This document shows, piece after piece, positions 47,501-55,492 of a stretch of 64,000 nucleotides of DNA (its first letter is position 1; each line of letters starts with the position of its first letter). The translations under genes and the position numbers were made by a program. Under the pieces are notes generated by a model. That model was not told the DNA's origin. It did not search any database and saw nothing but the letters and a program-made list of their open reading frames with translations. The stretch covers positions 1,390,097-1,454,096 of the forward strand of contig NZ_FOYP01000001.1 of assembly GCF_900115105.1 (NCBI RefSeq). Direction: 5' to 3'. Source of the DNA: Yoonia tamlensis. Its GTDB lineage: Bacteria; Pseudomonadota; Alphaproteobacteria; Rhodobacterales; Rhodobacteraceae.

Positions 47501-47900
47501 TTTGATGGGACCAAGGTTCACCGACTGCATTAATACAATGCATAAGGTGATCTCGTCGGGAACCCAACGACTTTGTCTTAAAATTTTCGAAAGGCAGGTG
47601 TGTTCGTCAACTCACAAGTGCTCTTTGGGTAATTAGGGTGGCAATAGTGAAGACACACCGAAAAGTCATTGCTACGTCAAGCGTTGCCATGGCAGAAAAA
47701 ACAGATGTCTGCATTCGCTTCCTCCGGAGCGCTTTATGGCTGTCGCAAAGAAGGTCCGGCCCTCCTTCGCAGTATCGATCGTCTCAAACAACCCAAAGCC
47801 GCCCTTCAAAGGGTGCACAGTGAATGGCAGCTTACAGACTTTCGTGACATTCCCGTCTAAAGGCGCAAAATCTACAATTGCGGACGAATCAGGAAAAATC
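47501..47900. other. Divergent intergenic region between NTase and HExxH genes
   Basis: No separate gene is supported. The plus-strand frame of the HExxH gene is open back to an ATG at 47736 with a CGGAG site, which would add 55 residues of low conservation appearance. The region must contain the promoters of both divergent units. No consensus promoter stands out. Confidence 0.4.
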
Positions 47901-49586
47901 ATGTCGGACGACCCCTCGAAGCCTTCGGAGCCCCTACACAATTTGCCATATCCACAATTGGATCAGTTTGAGGTGCCATTGAGCTTCGCTGCAACGACTA
48001 AGTATCATGGCGTATATGAGACTACCCGCTTCGTCTTGCGTCTCAGTCCGATCAATCATGAGTACTTGGAAAAGTTTGAAGCCAATGCCTTTGATGATGG
48101 TCCCGTGCCGTGGGAGGCCATAAAGGCTTACTCCACCTACTTACATGAAACCATGCATTGGTGGCAGCATGTAGGTTCAACATCGGGGTTACTACTAAGT
48201 CTGAGCTATTTTTCGCAATGCCATTCGGCCATGGGCGAACTTCGAGAGTGTTTGGAAAAATTCGGGCCAATCAAACCCCTGAAACGGTGGTCGGATCAAA
48301 TTCTGCAGGAAGAGGGGTGGGATGCACAGGAAAAACTCGCGCCCGCAAATTTTGCAGTAAATAATGCGCTCGATGTTTTCTATTATAAATCCTACGCGTT
48401 TCGCCCACGGGAAGCCATAAAATGGATGATAGAGCAAAACCATTTTGAAGATATCGGCTATACCTACAGTATTGTTTATGGAATGCTGATCGGCTTGATT
48501 TCAGATGCAATCGATCCCGATTTTGAATTTCTTCAGAGTATTGAACAGTTAGGCGACGAGACCTTGCGGCTATATGACGAAGGCTTTGAAGGCTTCAAAA
48601 AGGGGTCGAATATTCATCTTCCATATGTGGGCCTCCAAGCGATTTACGAAGGGCAAGCTCATTTCATTCAGCTGGATTTCCTGAGCCGTTCCCGTACTGA
48701 ACCGATGACATGTGAGGAGGCGCGGACAGAAGGTTATCTGTCAGGTATATATGTCGAGGCGTTTGAAAGCTTTCTGAAACTGACTGATACATGTTGGCCA
48801 TCGTCCCTGTCCGATCCAATCGTCTCTCTGTTTCTTTTGGTATGCGACCTTGCAATAAATCCGACGCGCGGAATACCATTCAAAGTAGGCCCCTTCGAAA
48901 ACCTCATTGGCCAAGTAGATGTCGGCATACGATTTGCTGAATTCTGTTTTGCTATCAAAACCGCACCACATCTTAAAGCTGCTATTAAGGATCTATCCCT
49001 CGAAGAATACGTTGAAGTGTCTGAGGAGTTGTGCTTGGCGAAAGGATACGATCACCCGATGGCTGCGTTAGAAGAAGTTGTAAGGTGGATTGAGGATTAT
49101 CCAAGCGTCCAAAAACTCATGGAGGAGCACCGGACATTTGAGTTTGAACCTACAAATTTAACCATACGAGTATTCCTTTCACACTACATCTCTATGTGTG
49201 CCGACAAATACGAGAACCCCCATTTCTTCTGTTGGCCGGGCGCATACATGGCAGGCCATCCGAGCGTTGCTGACGTTGAAGAAATATGGCTGCGTCACCT
49301 TTCGCTATTCAGCGATGGGAAAGACAAAGATGGCGTGTACCCGCGCAAATGGCCAAATAGATCAGACAAAGCGGTTAAGCAGACTTTTGAGCGCTTTTAT
49401 GGGTCGATGGCGGTTTACGAGCTGACCGAGCAATGGATTTTGCGCGACGGTTCCTTCAAGTTAGATTTTAGTTGGATGTCGGATAACTACGATCAAGAAG
49501 TGTTTGGTGGCTGGGCGAATGACTCCTTCAAGAAGGTGTTCGGAGTGAACCTCTCGGACTTCACCATCGTAAAGGCGAAGAAGTAG
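47901..49586 (+). CDS. 561-residue zincin-like (HExxH) protein of unknown family
   Basis: A soluble protein with a clear zinc-protease-like motif: HETMH at residues 82-86 in a helix (YLHETMHWWQHVGS). A possible third ligand sits in AIYEGQAHFIQL (E250), matching the ExxA-type helix of gluzincins. There is no signal peptide or membrane helix, so it would act in the cytosol. The remainder is helical and Trp/Phe-rich. I do not recognise a named family. The ATG at 47901 follows AGGAAA. It is divergent from the NTase-DUF6602 pair and could be a third member of that module or independent cargo. Confidence 0.7.
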   Translation: MSDDPSKPSEPLHNLPYPQLDQFEVPLSFAATTKYHGVYETTRFVLRLSPINHEYLEKFEANAFDDGPVPWEAIKAYSTYLHETMHWWQHVGSTSGLLLSLSYFSQCHSAMGELRECLEKFGPIKPLKRWSDQILQEEGWDAQEKLAPANFAVNNALDVFYYKSYAFRPREAIKWMIEQNHFEDIGYTYSIVYGMLIGLISDAIDPDFEFLQSIEQLGDETLRLYDEGFEGFKKGSNIHLPYVGLQAIYEGQAHFIQLDFLSRSRTEPMTCEEARTEGYLSGIYVEAFESFLKLTDTCWPSSLSDPIVSLFLLVCDLAINPTRGIPFKVGPFENLIGQVDVGIRFAEFCFAIKTAPHLKAAIKDLSLEEYVEVSEELCLAKGYDHPMAALEEVVRWIEDYPSVQKLMEEHRTFEFEPTNLTIRVFLSHYISMCADKYENPHFFCWPGAYMAGHPSVADVEEIWLRHLSLFSDGKDKDGVYPRKWPNRSDKAVKQTFERFYGSMAVYELTEQWILRDGSFKLDFSWMSDNYDQEVFGGWANDSFKKVFGVNLSDFTIVKAKK

Positions 49587-49806
49587 CTGCGGTTGCTCAC
49601 ATGTGCAGCGAATGACCGCTGTCCCGCGCTTCGTGTCGAAAGATGCTACTGGCCCTTTACGGACATTCAGGAATGTATTTGGGAACACGACCGACAGATA
49701 CCTGCGCACAGCTGCCGTTGGTACGGGTCGCAGCGAAAGTCCGCATTTCGCCCTTTCTCCAAACACAAATAAACCGCGTGCCGATTATTGGCGCGCAGGG
49801 TTCAGG

Positions 49807-50619
49807 TCATAGCAGCCCGGTCTTCACATCCCGATTAGTGATAATCAGCTCGCGCGCTTGCTTTGCAGCACACGCTGCAACGGTGTACTTCAATGACACC
49901 TCGCGGAAATTGAATGCGGCGAACAGGTCGCGCACTTCGGGCCGGTCGTTGATTGATAGCACGAACGCGCCTTCGATCGCGCCGAGCGCATCGGCGATCA
50001 GGGCGAATTGATTGCGGTCAAACATGCCTTTGCCATAGTCGTCTTCACCGCCCCAATATGGCGGGTCGAGGTAGAACAGCGCCGATGGGCTGTCATAGCG
50101 GGCCAGCACGTCAGCCCAGTCCAGGTTCTCGAACACGACGCCGTCAAGGCGCGAATGCGCGGCGTCAAGCAGCGGTTCCAGCTTTGTCAGGCTGAACCGT
50201 GGCGACGTGTCCTTGGACACGCCAAAGACGCCACCCACCTGCCCGCCAAACGCCAATCGCTGCAGAAACAGAAAACGTGCGGCGCGCTCTAGATCCGTCA
50301 GCGTTGCGGGATCACATAGGCGCAGCCGCTCAAATTCGCGCCGGGACGCAATCTGAAACCGCATTACCTCCATAAACTGGGGGTAATGGCGCTGCAGGAT
50401 GCGAAACAGATTTGTGATTTCGCCGTTCAGATCATTCATGACCTCAAGGCGCGGACGCCACTGACGGCGCAAGAACACACCACCCATGCCCACGAATGGC
50501 TCGACATAGGTTTGGTGCGGAATTGCATCGATTACTTCGATGATCTTTTGATTTAGGGCCTTCTTGCCGCCAAGCCACGCAGCTATAGGTGCAGCGGGTG
50601 ACACTTTAGTCATTGTCAT
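49807..50619 (-). CDS. Phage DNA adenine methylase (D12 class)
   Basis: A 270-residue N6-adenine methyltransferase. The N-terminal AAWLGGKKAL is the SAM-binding start, VEPFVGMGGVFL is the FxGxG motif, and ALFYLDPPYWGG carries the catalytic DPPY. It is the last gene of the phage late region and may protect the phage from host restriction or alter gene expression. It ends about 220 bases from the HExxH gene, which marks the phage-cargo boundary. Confidence 0.92.
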   Translation of the reverse strand: MTMTKVSPAAPIAAWLGGKKALNQKIIEVIDAIPHQTYVEPFVGMGGVFLRRQWRPRLEVMNDLNGEITNLFRILQRHYPQFMEVMRFQIASRREFERLRLCDPATLTDLERAARFLFLQRLAFGGQVGGVFGVSKDTSPRFSLTKLEPLLDAAHSRLDGVVFENLDWADVLARYDSPSALFYLDPPYWGGEDDYGKGMFDRNQFALIADALGAIEGAFVLSINDRPEVRDLFAAFNFREVSLKYTVAACAAKQARELIITNRDVKTGLL

Positions 50620-50648
50620 GGTTGTAGATTCCAGAATATCAGGGCCGC

Positions 50649-50662
50649 ACTCTCGCGAGAGT
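50649..50662. repeat. 14-bp perfect palindrome downstream of Rz
   Basis: ACTCTCGCGAGAGT lies in the 169-base gap between the methylase and Rz genes, where no gene is supported. It could be a protein-binding site controlling the methylase. Confidence 0.45.
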
Positions 50663-50788
50663 CGGGCGGCATATTCTGTTTGGGATGTCGGCGCAGCTGG
50701 GTTCCAATCAGGCTGCGTGGTGGTCGTAATTGGCCACCCCCGCCCGAAGGCGGATTTGGCATTGGTTATCGATCGGATTTCGGGGCAG

Positions 50789-51250
50789 CTACGGCGTCAC
50801 TGCGCCCTGCCCCAACGCCCGCACGTAATCTTGCAGCCCTATGACTGTGGCGCGGAGCTTGTCAGCGCGGTGTGCCATGTCTCGATATTTTCCTGTGCAT
50901 TCGGCAAGGAGGGATCGGGCGCGGGCTGCATCAAGCTCGCCGGGGGCGCCGGGATCTGCACGGGCGTTGGCGTCACGTATGGTTTGGCGCAGCCGCTCAA
51001 CGCTATCGTCAGCAGCAGTAAGCCGCGATTGCATCGCATTGCGTTCCTGTTCGGCATTTTCGGCCACCCTTTCGACGGCCCGCATCAGGGCCTTTTGTTG
51101 TTCCGCTGCGGCTGCCTCGGCTTCTGCATAGGCAACGGCATATTCACCCTGTGCCCGCGCATAGCCGCGTTTGTCGCCCAGCAGCTGGCCACCCGCGAAA
51201 ACGCCACCAAGGGCCACAATGGCCGCGAGGATCAGTGACAGGCGGTTCAT
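50789..51250 (-). CDS. Rz-like i-spanin
   Basis: A 153-residue protein with an N-terminal membrane anchor (LILAAIVALGGVFAGGQLLG) and a long coiled-coil periplasmic part rich in Ala, Glu and Arg. Together with the embedded Rz1 it fuses inner and outer membranes in the last step of host lysis. It overlaps the muramidase stop by four bases. The ORF-end sequence is duplicated as a scar at 45.6 kb. Confidence 0.85.
   Translation of the reverse strand: MNRLSLILAAIVALGGVFAGGQLLGDKRGYARAQGEYAVAYAEAEAAAAEQQKALMRAVERVAENAEQERNAMQSRLTAADDSVERLRQTIRDANARADPGAPGELDAARARSLLAECTGKYRDMAHRADKLRATVIGLQDYVRALGQGAVTP
50839..51039 (-). CDS. Rz1-like o-spanin lipoprotein, embedded in Rz in another frame
   Basis: A 66-residue lipoprotein read in a different frame entirely within Rz. 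A signal peptide (RGLLLLTIALSGC) with lipobox LSGC is followed by a proline-rich tail (TPTPVQIPAPPASLMQPAP), the hallmark of Rz1. An AGGAA site precedes the ATG at 51039 (an earlier ATG at 51057 is also open). Full embedding is the lambda-like arrangement. Confidence 0.83.
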   Translation of the reverse strand: MRCNRGLLLLTIALSGCAKPYVTPTPVQIPAPPASLMQPAPDPSLPNAQENIETWHTALTSSAPQS

Positions 51251-51858
51251 GCCGGATAAGGCGTGTCACGGATGCGCGCCCAATTCTTGAATGCCGCTTC
51301 AAGCTTTGTGTGATACCCGTACCGGGCATAGCCTGGACCGTTGTAACCGCGCGCAAAGCCGCGCCAGTCGTGCGACCGCAGTTCGTCATCAAGGCCCGCA
51401 TTGACGATGAACATCACCATGCCCGCCAGCTGCGCCTCTTCGTCGGCCGCAAAGGCTTTCACCATCGCTTCGGCACTGGCGAACCCTGCCAGCCCCGCGT
51501 TGAACCCCATCATTTGCGGCAAGCCCCAAGAGGTCGACCGCAGGGCCGCGTCACGGTCGATCACGATTGCGGCTTCGATGCGCGGATAGCTGTCGCGCGG
51601 GTAGCGCTTTTCACCCCACCGGCGATAGGCAAGCCCCTGGGCAACAGCCGCGTCACGCTTGGCCCCCTCTCCCAATTGGCGGTAAAAGATATGCGGCTCA
51701 AACAGCGCCTTGAGCCGCCCCTTCGCGTCAAAGCCCGACCCCGACGCCTCAACATCCAGCACCGCGTGAATTTCGTCTTCACCCACGCCGATGGTCGCAC
51801 CGATGCGCGGCAGGTCGATGTCATCAAGCCGCTTCGCTTTGCCCTTCCAGATGTTCAT
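51247..51858 (-). CDS. Phage endolysin, N-acetylmuramidase (DUF3380) type
   Basis: A 203-residue lysozyme. The family core is ILDVEASGSGF-like (HAVLDVEASGSGFDAKG with the catalytic Glu), FEPHIFYRQL, SWGLPQMMGFN and RGYNGPGYARYGYHTKL. No signal peptide is seen, so it needs the holin for release. It sits within the lysis cassette holin candidate, unknown, endolysin, Rz/Rz1. Confidence 0.9.
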   Translation of the reverse strand: MNIWKGKAKRLDDIDLPRIGATIGVGEDEIHAVLDVEASGSGFDAKGRLKALFEPHIFYRQLGEGAKRDAAVAQGLAYRRWGEKRYPRDSYPRIEAAIVIDRDAALRSTSWGLPQMMGFNAGLAGFASAEAMVKAFAADEEAQLAGMVMFIVNAGLDDELRSHDWRGFARGYNGPGYARYGYHTKLEAAFKNWARIRDTPYPA

Positions 51859-52364
51859 AGCGGAACCTCGCTTGTTGTTTGCGTGAAATCTTTGCAGGTG
51901 AACGGGGTATCAAACGCATTGCCAAGCCGCGTAACCCCGTCATAACGAAGGCAGATGCGAAACGGCGCACTTGGCCGGCCACATGAAAGCGGATCGCTGC
52001 TTTCTGCCCAGCTATCCCACGACCAAGGCTTTCGAACAGAGAGGTTCGGGCTGTAGGGGTAGCTCTTTGTCGATCGGTATGAGCAGACGACCTGGTCATC
52101 TGTTGTGCGCGTTTGCAGCGTAAAATGCGCATGCACGGGGCGGGCAGCGACGGCACGATAAAGCACGTGCCAATCGCTCGCATCGGCAACAAACTGAAAA
52201 TCGGCAATGACGCTGTCGCTCAGGTCTTGTCGCTTTTCAACGGTTCGCGCGATTGCCGGCCAAAGAACAAAGATGAGCAGGGCCATGAACAAGCCCACCC
52301 TGCCCGTTTGCCACATCGTTTCGCCCGGCGTTTCCGTCGCTTTGCGGATCTTAAGCACTTCCAT
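51855..52364 (-). CDS. Phage protein of unknown function with one membrane segment
   Basis: A 169-residue protein with one N-terminal membrane helix (VGLFMALLIFVLWPAIA) and a mainly periplasmic-type remainder with three Cys. An AAGGA site favours the ATG at 52364, which overlaps the holin candidate by 14 bases. Position in the lysis cassette suggests a lysis-associated role, for example an antiholin; no homology is recognised. Confidence 0.55.
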   Translation of the reverse strand: MEVLKIRKATETPGETMWQTGRVGLFMALLIFVLWPAIARTVEKRQDLSDSVIADFQFVADASDWHVLYRAVAARPVHAHFTLQTRTTDDQVVCSYRSTKSYPYSPNLSVRKPWSWDSWAESSDPLSCGRPSAPFRICLRYDGVTRLGNAFDTPFTCKDFTQTTSEVPL

Positions 52365-52746
52365 TGTTTGCATCCTTCTCGTCAACAAACCGCCCAATAA
52401 TCATCGTGCCAAACAGGCCTATGGCAAAGGCGATGCCGCGCGTGGCCTTATCGCCAGACAGCACCTCACGCAGGAAGCTGTCGTCGCCTTCGCTGTTGAG
52501 GTAGGTAGCGATCAGCGGGCCGCCCAATGTGTCCAAACCAACGGCCAGTAAGACGCCCAGTGGCACCCACGACAGGTTTGAGGTCCATTTGACGCGACTG
52601 GACCCGACCCAGCGTGCCATGCCACCCAAGCCGCCATAGACCGCCGATTGCATCACGGTATCTGGAAACACATCACCAAACATGGCCATCGACGCCGAAC
52701 TCACGCCAACGCCAAACAATGTGTTGAGTGTCAAACCACTTGGCAT
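52351..52746 (-). CDS. Putative holin
   Basis: A 131-residue membrane protein with about three hydrophobic segments (LNTLFGVGVSSASMAMF, LSWVPLGVLLAVGLDTL, AFAIGLFGTMIIG), size and topology typical of class I holins. The start overlaps the previous stop (TGATG). It lies upstream of the endolysin. The assignment is by position and topology, not by family. Confidence 0.55.
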   Translation of the reverse strand: MPSGLTLNTLFGVGVSSASMAMFGDVFPDTVMQSAVYGGLGGMARWVGSSRVKWTSNLSWVPLGVLLAVGLDTLGGPLIATYLNSEGDDSFLREVLSGDKATRGIAFAIGLFGTMIIGRFVDEKDANNGSA

Positions 52747-53102
52747 CAATAATGCCCCCCGTCCTGAGAATTGAGAAAACCGCCCAGCATATCGGCCAGC
52801 TCGCGCCGCCATACGTCAGGGGATGTCTTGTGCCGTTTCAATCGGGATGTCGTGAAAAACTCGCGCGGCCATTCGCGGAAAAGAACCGTGCAAACGGTCC
52901 AGTTGTGCAGCGTGTTGAGCACCGCGAAAAACACCAGATAGGGCGAGGCGACATACCACCACCACAGCAGGTGCCCCAGCTTGCGATCCATCCAGTAGCC
53001 CAAGGAATAGACCACGTAGACCAGGGCGATGGCGGGTCCAAGCAACATCAGCCCAAACACTGGCACAAACCCGATCAGGCGGGTGTCAGCTTGCATGTTC
53101 AT
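52746..53102 (-). CDS. Phage membrane protein of unknown function
   Basis: A 118-residue protein with two to three hydrophobic segments (FVPVFGLMLLGPAIALVYVV; LLWWWYVASPYLVFFAVLN) and a basic C-terminus. It is between the tail-fibre genes and the holin candidate, with four-base overlaps on both sides. It could itself be the holin or a lysis regulator. Confidence 0.55.
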   Translation of the reverse strand: MNMQADTRLIGFVPVFGLMLLGPAIALVYVVYSLGYWMDRKLGHLLWWWYVASPYLVFFAVLNTLHNWTVCTVLFREWPREFFTTSRLKRHKTSPDVWRRELADMLGGFLNSQDGGHY

Positions 53103-53515
53103 GGCCAGTGCACATCGTCTGCAAAATCGGCGGGGATTGGGTCGGAGTTGGTCAGGATCGTAGCGGCACCCATGATTACACCCGTTGCCGCCGCAAACGC
53201 CGCATTGAGAGTCAAAACACGGTCGGCCATCTGGTCAACGGTGAACCCGCGCGCACCAGCAAGGCTTGCCAGCATAGGCGTGGGTGCCATGTTGTCGGCC
53301 TTGTATGCCGTGGCCTCACTAACCTGCACAGGCCACGTTTCGCGTTCTGGGCGCTTATACGTTGATACAAGCGCTTCCATACGGCGGTCGCGTTCAGCTT
53401 CGATCCGTTCAATCAGTTGCGCTGGTGGCAACGTGCGATCCGCGACATCCTGTTTGGTTAGATCAACACGCTCTTTGGCAACCTTGCCCGCGTTCTTGCG
53501 AATGACGACTTTCAT
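53099..53515 (-). CDS. Phage tail-associated protein (DUF4376-like)
   Basis: A 138-residue protein containing IEAERDRRMEALV, EATAYKADNMAPTPMLAS and a GFTVDQMADRVLTLNAAFAAATG stretch, the pattern of DUF4376-type proteins found next to tail fibres. Its role may be in fibre assembly. It starts at the stop of the fibre gene (TAATG-type overlap). Confidence 0.55.
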   Translation of the reverse strand: MKVVIRKNAGKVAKERVDLTKQDVADRTLPPAQLIERIEAERDRRMEALVSTYKRPERETWPVQVSEATAYKADNMAPTPMLASLAGARGFTVDQMADRVLTLNAAFAAATGVIMGAATILTNSDPIPADFADDVHWP

Positions 53516-54600
53516 TAGCGATACCCCCGCACAGTGATGTTGCCGTTTTGGGACGTTCCAGGAAACACGAACCGGATAGCATCGTGGGCTTCCTTGGTGT
53601 CGTACCGCCCGCCCGCAGATGAGGTGCGGCTGCTGTCAGACCCAGCGATGCTGCTATGAGCGGTGTATTGCGCCGCGTCATTAAAGTTGAACAATCGACC
53701 ACTTCCGCTGGCATAGTCCGAACTCGTGCGGATAACGCCAAAACTGCCAGTGACAGACGACGACGATACACCGTCGACAATCCCGCCGACATAACCAGTT
53801 GTTCGCCAACTTGTGCCATTGTTGTGGGACACCTGGATATCGAAACCCCCATCTGCGTTTGTGTCTACAGTGATGTCGTACTCAATGAACCTGTAATCGC
53901 CAAGGTCCAGAAATTCGACGGTCGAAGCCGCGCCATCTATGGCGTGGTCAAAAGTAAATTCATCGTAAACGTTGGCCCGACGAAACGAAATTCCACCCGC
54001 GCCGTCTGTGGCCAAGACCTTGTCTTCGTCGCTGTCAGCGGTCGGCAACGTCAAAGCGGCGAGGAAGGCGGTCAGGTTGGCCGACTGAGCCTTTGTTTCG
54101 GCATGCACTTGCGCCACCCAATCGGTGAACACCAGCGGATCCCCGGTCCCGGTGCGCGTATAGATCTCAACTGCGGAGCCGCTAATGCTGACAATTTGCG
54201 TGATGCTGGCTCCGCCGCTATATGCGCGCTTCACAACTTGCACCGTGGCGGAATATCCAGTTGAGGCACCAGACGCCAACGGGCCATTAACCCAGTCGCC
54301 GGTGATCGTGTGGTTGCCGCTTTCGATGAGCGCACCGGTGTCAAAGTCACCGCCGTCCGGATCGGTATCATCAGTAACCGGCGCATCGCCCAACAGCTCT
54401 TGCAAATCCGCGACAGCGTCGACAAGCGTCTCTGCACCTGCCAGCGCTGCATTCATCCAATCCAGGTTGGCGTTGATGCCCGGAATAATGTCGGAGGCCA
54501 TGTGTTCAAACACATAGGTCGCGTCGGCATGAAAATTTGTCTCATCCGCTACATCCGGGATGCGACCTGCATCAAAGTTAACGATCGGCGTGCTGGGCAT
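53515..54600 (-). CDS. Phage tail fibre / receptor-binding candidate
   Basis: A 361-residue protein with repetitive Ser/Thr/Gly/Ala-rich beta structure, typical of fibres. The N-terminus (NFDAGRIPDVADETNF) resembles a baseplate anchor. The C-terminal half (about 210-361) looks like a receptor-binding beta-domain (DFRFIEYDITVDTNADGGF-like; HNNGTSW). Function by position and composition only. Confidence 0.6.
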   Translation of the reverse strand: MPSTPIVNFDAGRIPDVADETNFHADATYVFEHMASDIIPGINANLDWMNAALAGAETLVDAVADLQELLGDAPVTDDTDPDGGDFDTGALIESGNHTITGDWVNGPLASGASTGYSATVQVVKRAYSGGASITQIVSISGSAVEIYTRTGTGDPLVFTDWVAQVHAETKAQSANLTAFLAALTLPTADSDEDKVLATDGAGGISFRRANVYDEFTFDHAIDGAASTVEFLDLGDYRFIEYDITVDTNADGGFDIQVSHNNGTSWRTTGYVGGIVDGVSSSSVTGSFGVIRTSSDYASGSGRLFNFNDAAQYTAHSSIAGSDSSRTSSAGGRYDTKEAHDAIRFVFPGTSQNGNITVRGYR

Positions 54601-55490
54601 TAGCTGACCCCCTGTGTTGTGATTTCAAACATGAAGTTATTGGGGAGCTCTGCTGGCAGCTCCCAATCAGTGATGAAGCCGTAGTTGATGAACTGCTCCC
54701 ATCCGACTGCGGCAAAAGTCACAACGCGCAACCCATCAACGCTGTCGAGGAACTGCGCCTTTGCGCCAAATCCAGCGCGCTCTGCGGCAATCGCATAGGT
54801 GACATCGCGCGCAATCGCCCGGCGTGTGACAGTCACATCGCCAAAGTCATTTGTTTCGATCTTCGTGAACGTGCGACGGCGCAGCTTTGTGGCGCCATCC
54901 ATCAGTGATGTTCCAATGCGAACAACCCGCCCCACGACCAGCTCACCCAGTGCAGGCGCATCGCCATTGATGGTGATCCGAATGATTGACCCCGAAAATC
55001 CGGACAGACCCGTCAAGACAAGCCGGTCTGTGCTGGCATAGAAGGTTGTGTTCAGCCAATCCCACCAGTTATTGACCGGCTCTGCACCGGTAAAGATCGT
55101 CGCAACCTCGGTGGTTGTCGGCCCGGTGATGATCTCAACGGTCGTTTCCGATGCCACCAATCCGAACATAGCAATGGCCGTGAACCGCTCGGACGCCGTT
55201 ACCTCAATGACAAGTGGATCCGTGCCAGTTGTCTTGGTTGATGGCGATGCGTCCATGAACTTGCGAATGTTGGTGGCACCCCGCAGCACCCAGCGAACAC
55301 CCGTCAATTCTTGCTGTTCGAGCGACGGATCAAGCCCCAGATTGCTGTCAATCGATGAAACGTAGACAAGCCCATCCTGCATGACGGAATCGCCAAAATC
55401 ATAAGTGGTTCCGATGTCCCAAACGGGCGCATCATCTTCCAGCTCGCTGATGCTAGTGAGCGTGAAATCGACAGGCTTAATGACTTGCAT
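54600..55490 (-). CDS. Phage distal tail protein with carbohydrate-binding-like segment
   Basis: A 296-residue protein next to the tape measure gene. Residues 24-60 read like a small carbohydrate-binding module (VWDIGTTYDFGDSVMQDGLV). The C-terminal half has mixed beta strands (TRRAIARDVTYAIAAE and WEQFINYGFITDWELP). It may be the distal tail or tip protein. It is unusual that no larger tail-tip protein follows. Confidence 0.5.
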   Translation of the reverse strand: MQVIKPVDFTLTSISELEDDAPVWDIGTTYDFGDSVMQDGLVYVSSIDSNLGLDPSLEQQELTGVRWVLRGATNIRKFMDASPSTKTTGTDPLVIEVTASERFTAIAMFGLVASETTVEIITGPTTTEVATIFTGAEPVNNWWDWLNTTFYASTDRLVLTGLSGFSGSIIRITINGDAPALGELVVGRVVRIGTSLMDGATKLRRRTFTKIETNDFGDVTVTRRAIARDVTYAIAAERAGFGAKAQFLDSVDGLRVVTFAAVGWEQFINYGFITDWELPAELPNNFMFEITTQGVS

Positions 55491-55492
55491 AG

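Noticed and set aside
46014..47530. Calling the NTase pair a CBASS system outright
   Set aside because: No SAVED or known effector domain and no Cap2/Cap3 are present, so the label is not supported beyond the NTase fold. It is reported as a candidate.
49587..49806. A 101-codon minus-strand frame spanning the end of the HExxH gene
   Set aside because: It is largely antisense to the HExxH gene, and the remaining 180 bases have no ribosome-binding site or motif. I see nothing certain in this gap between cargo and phage.
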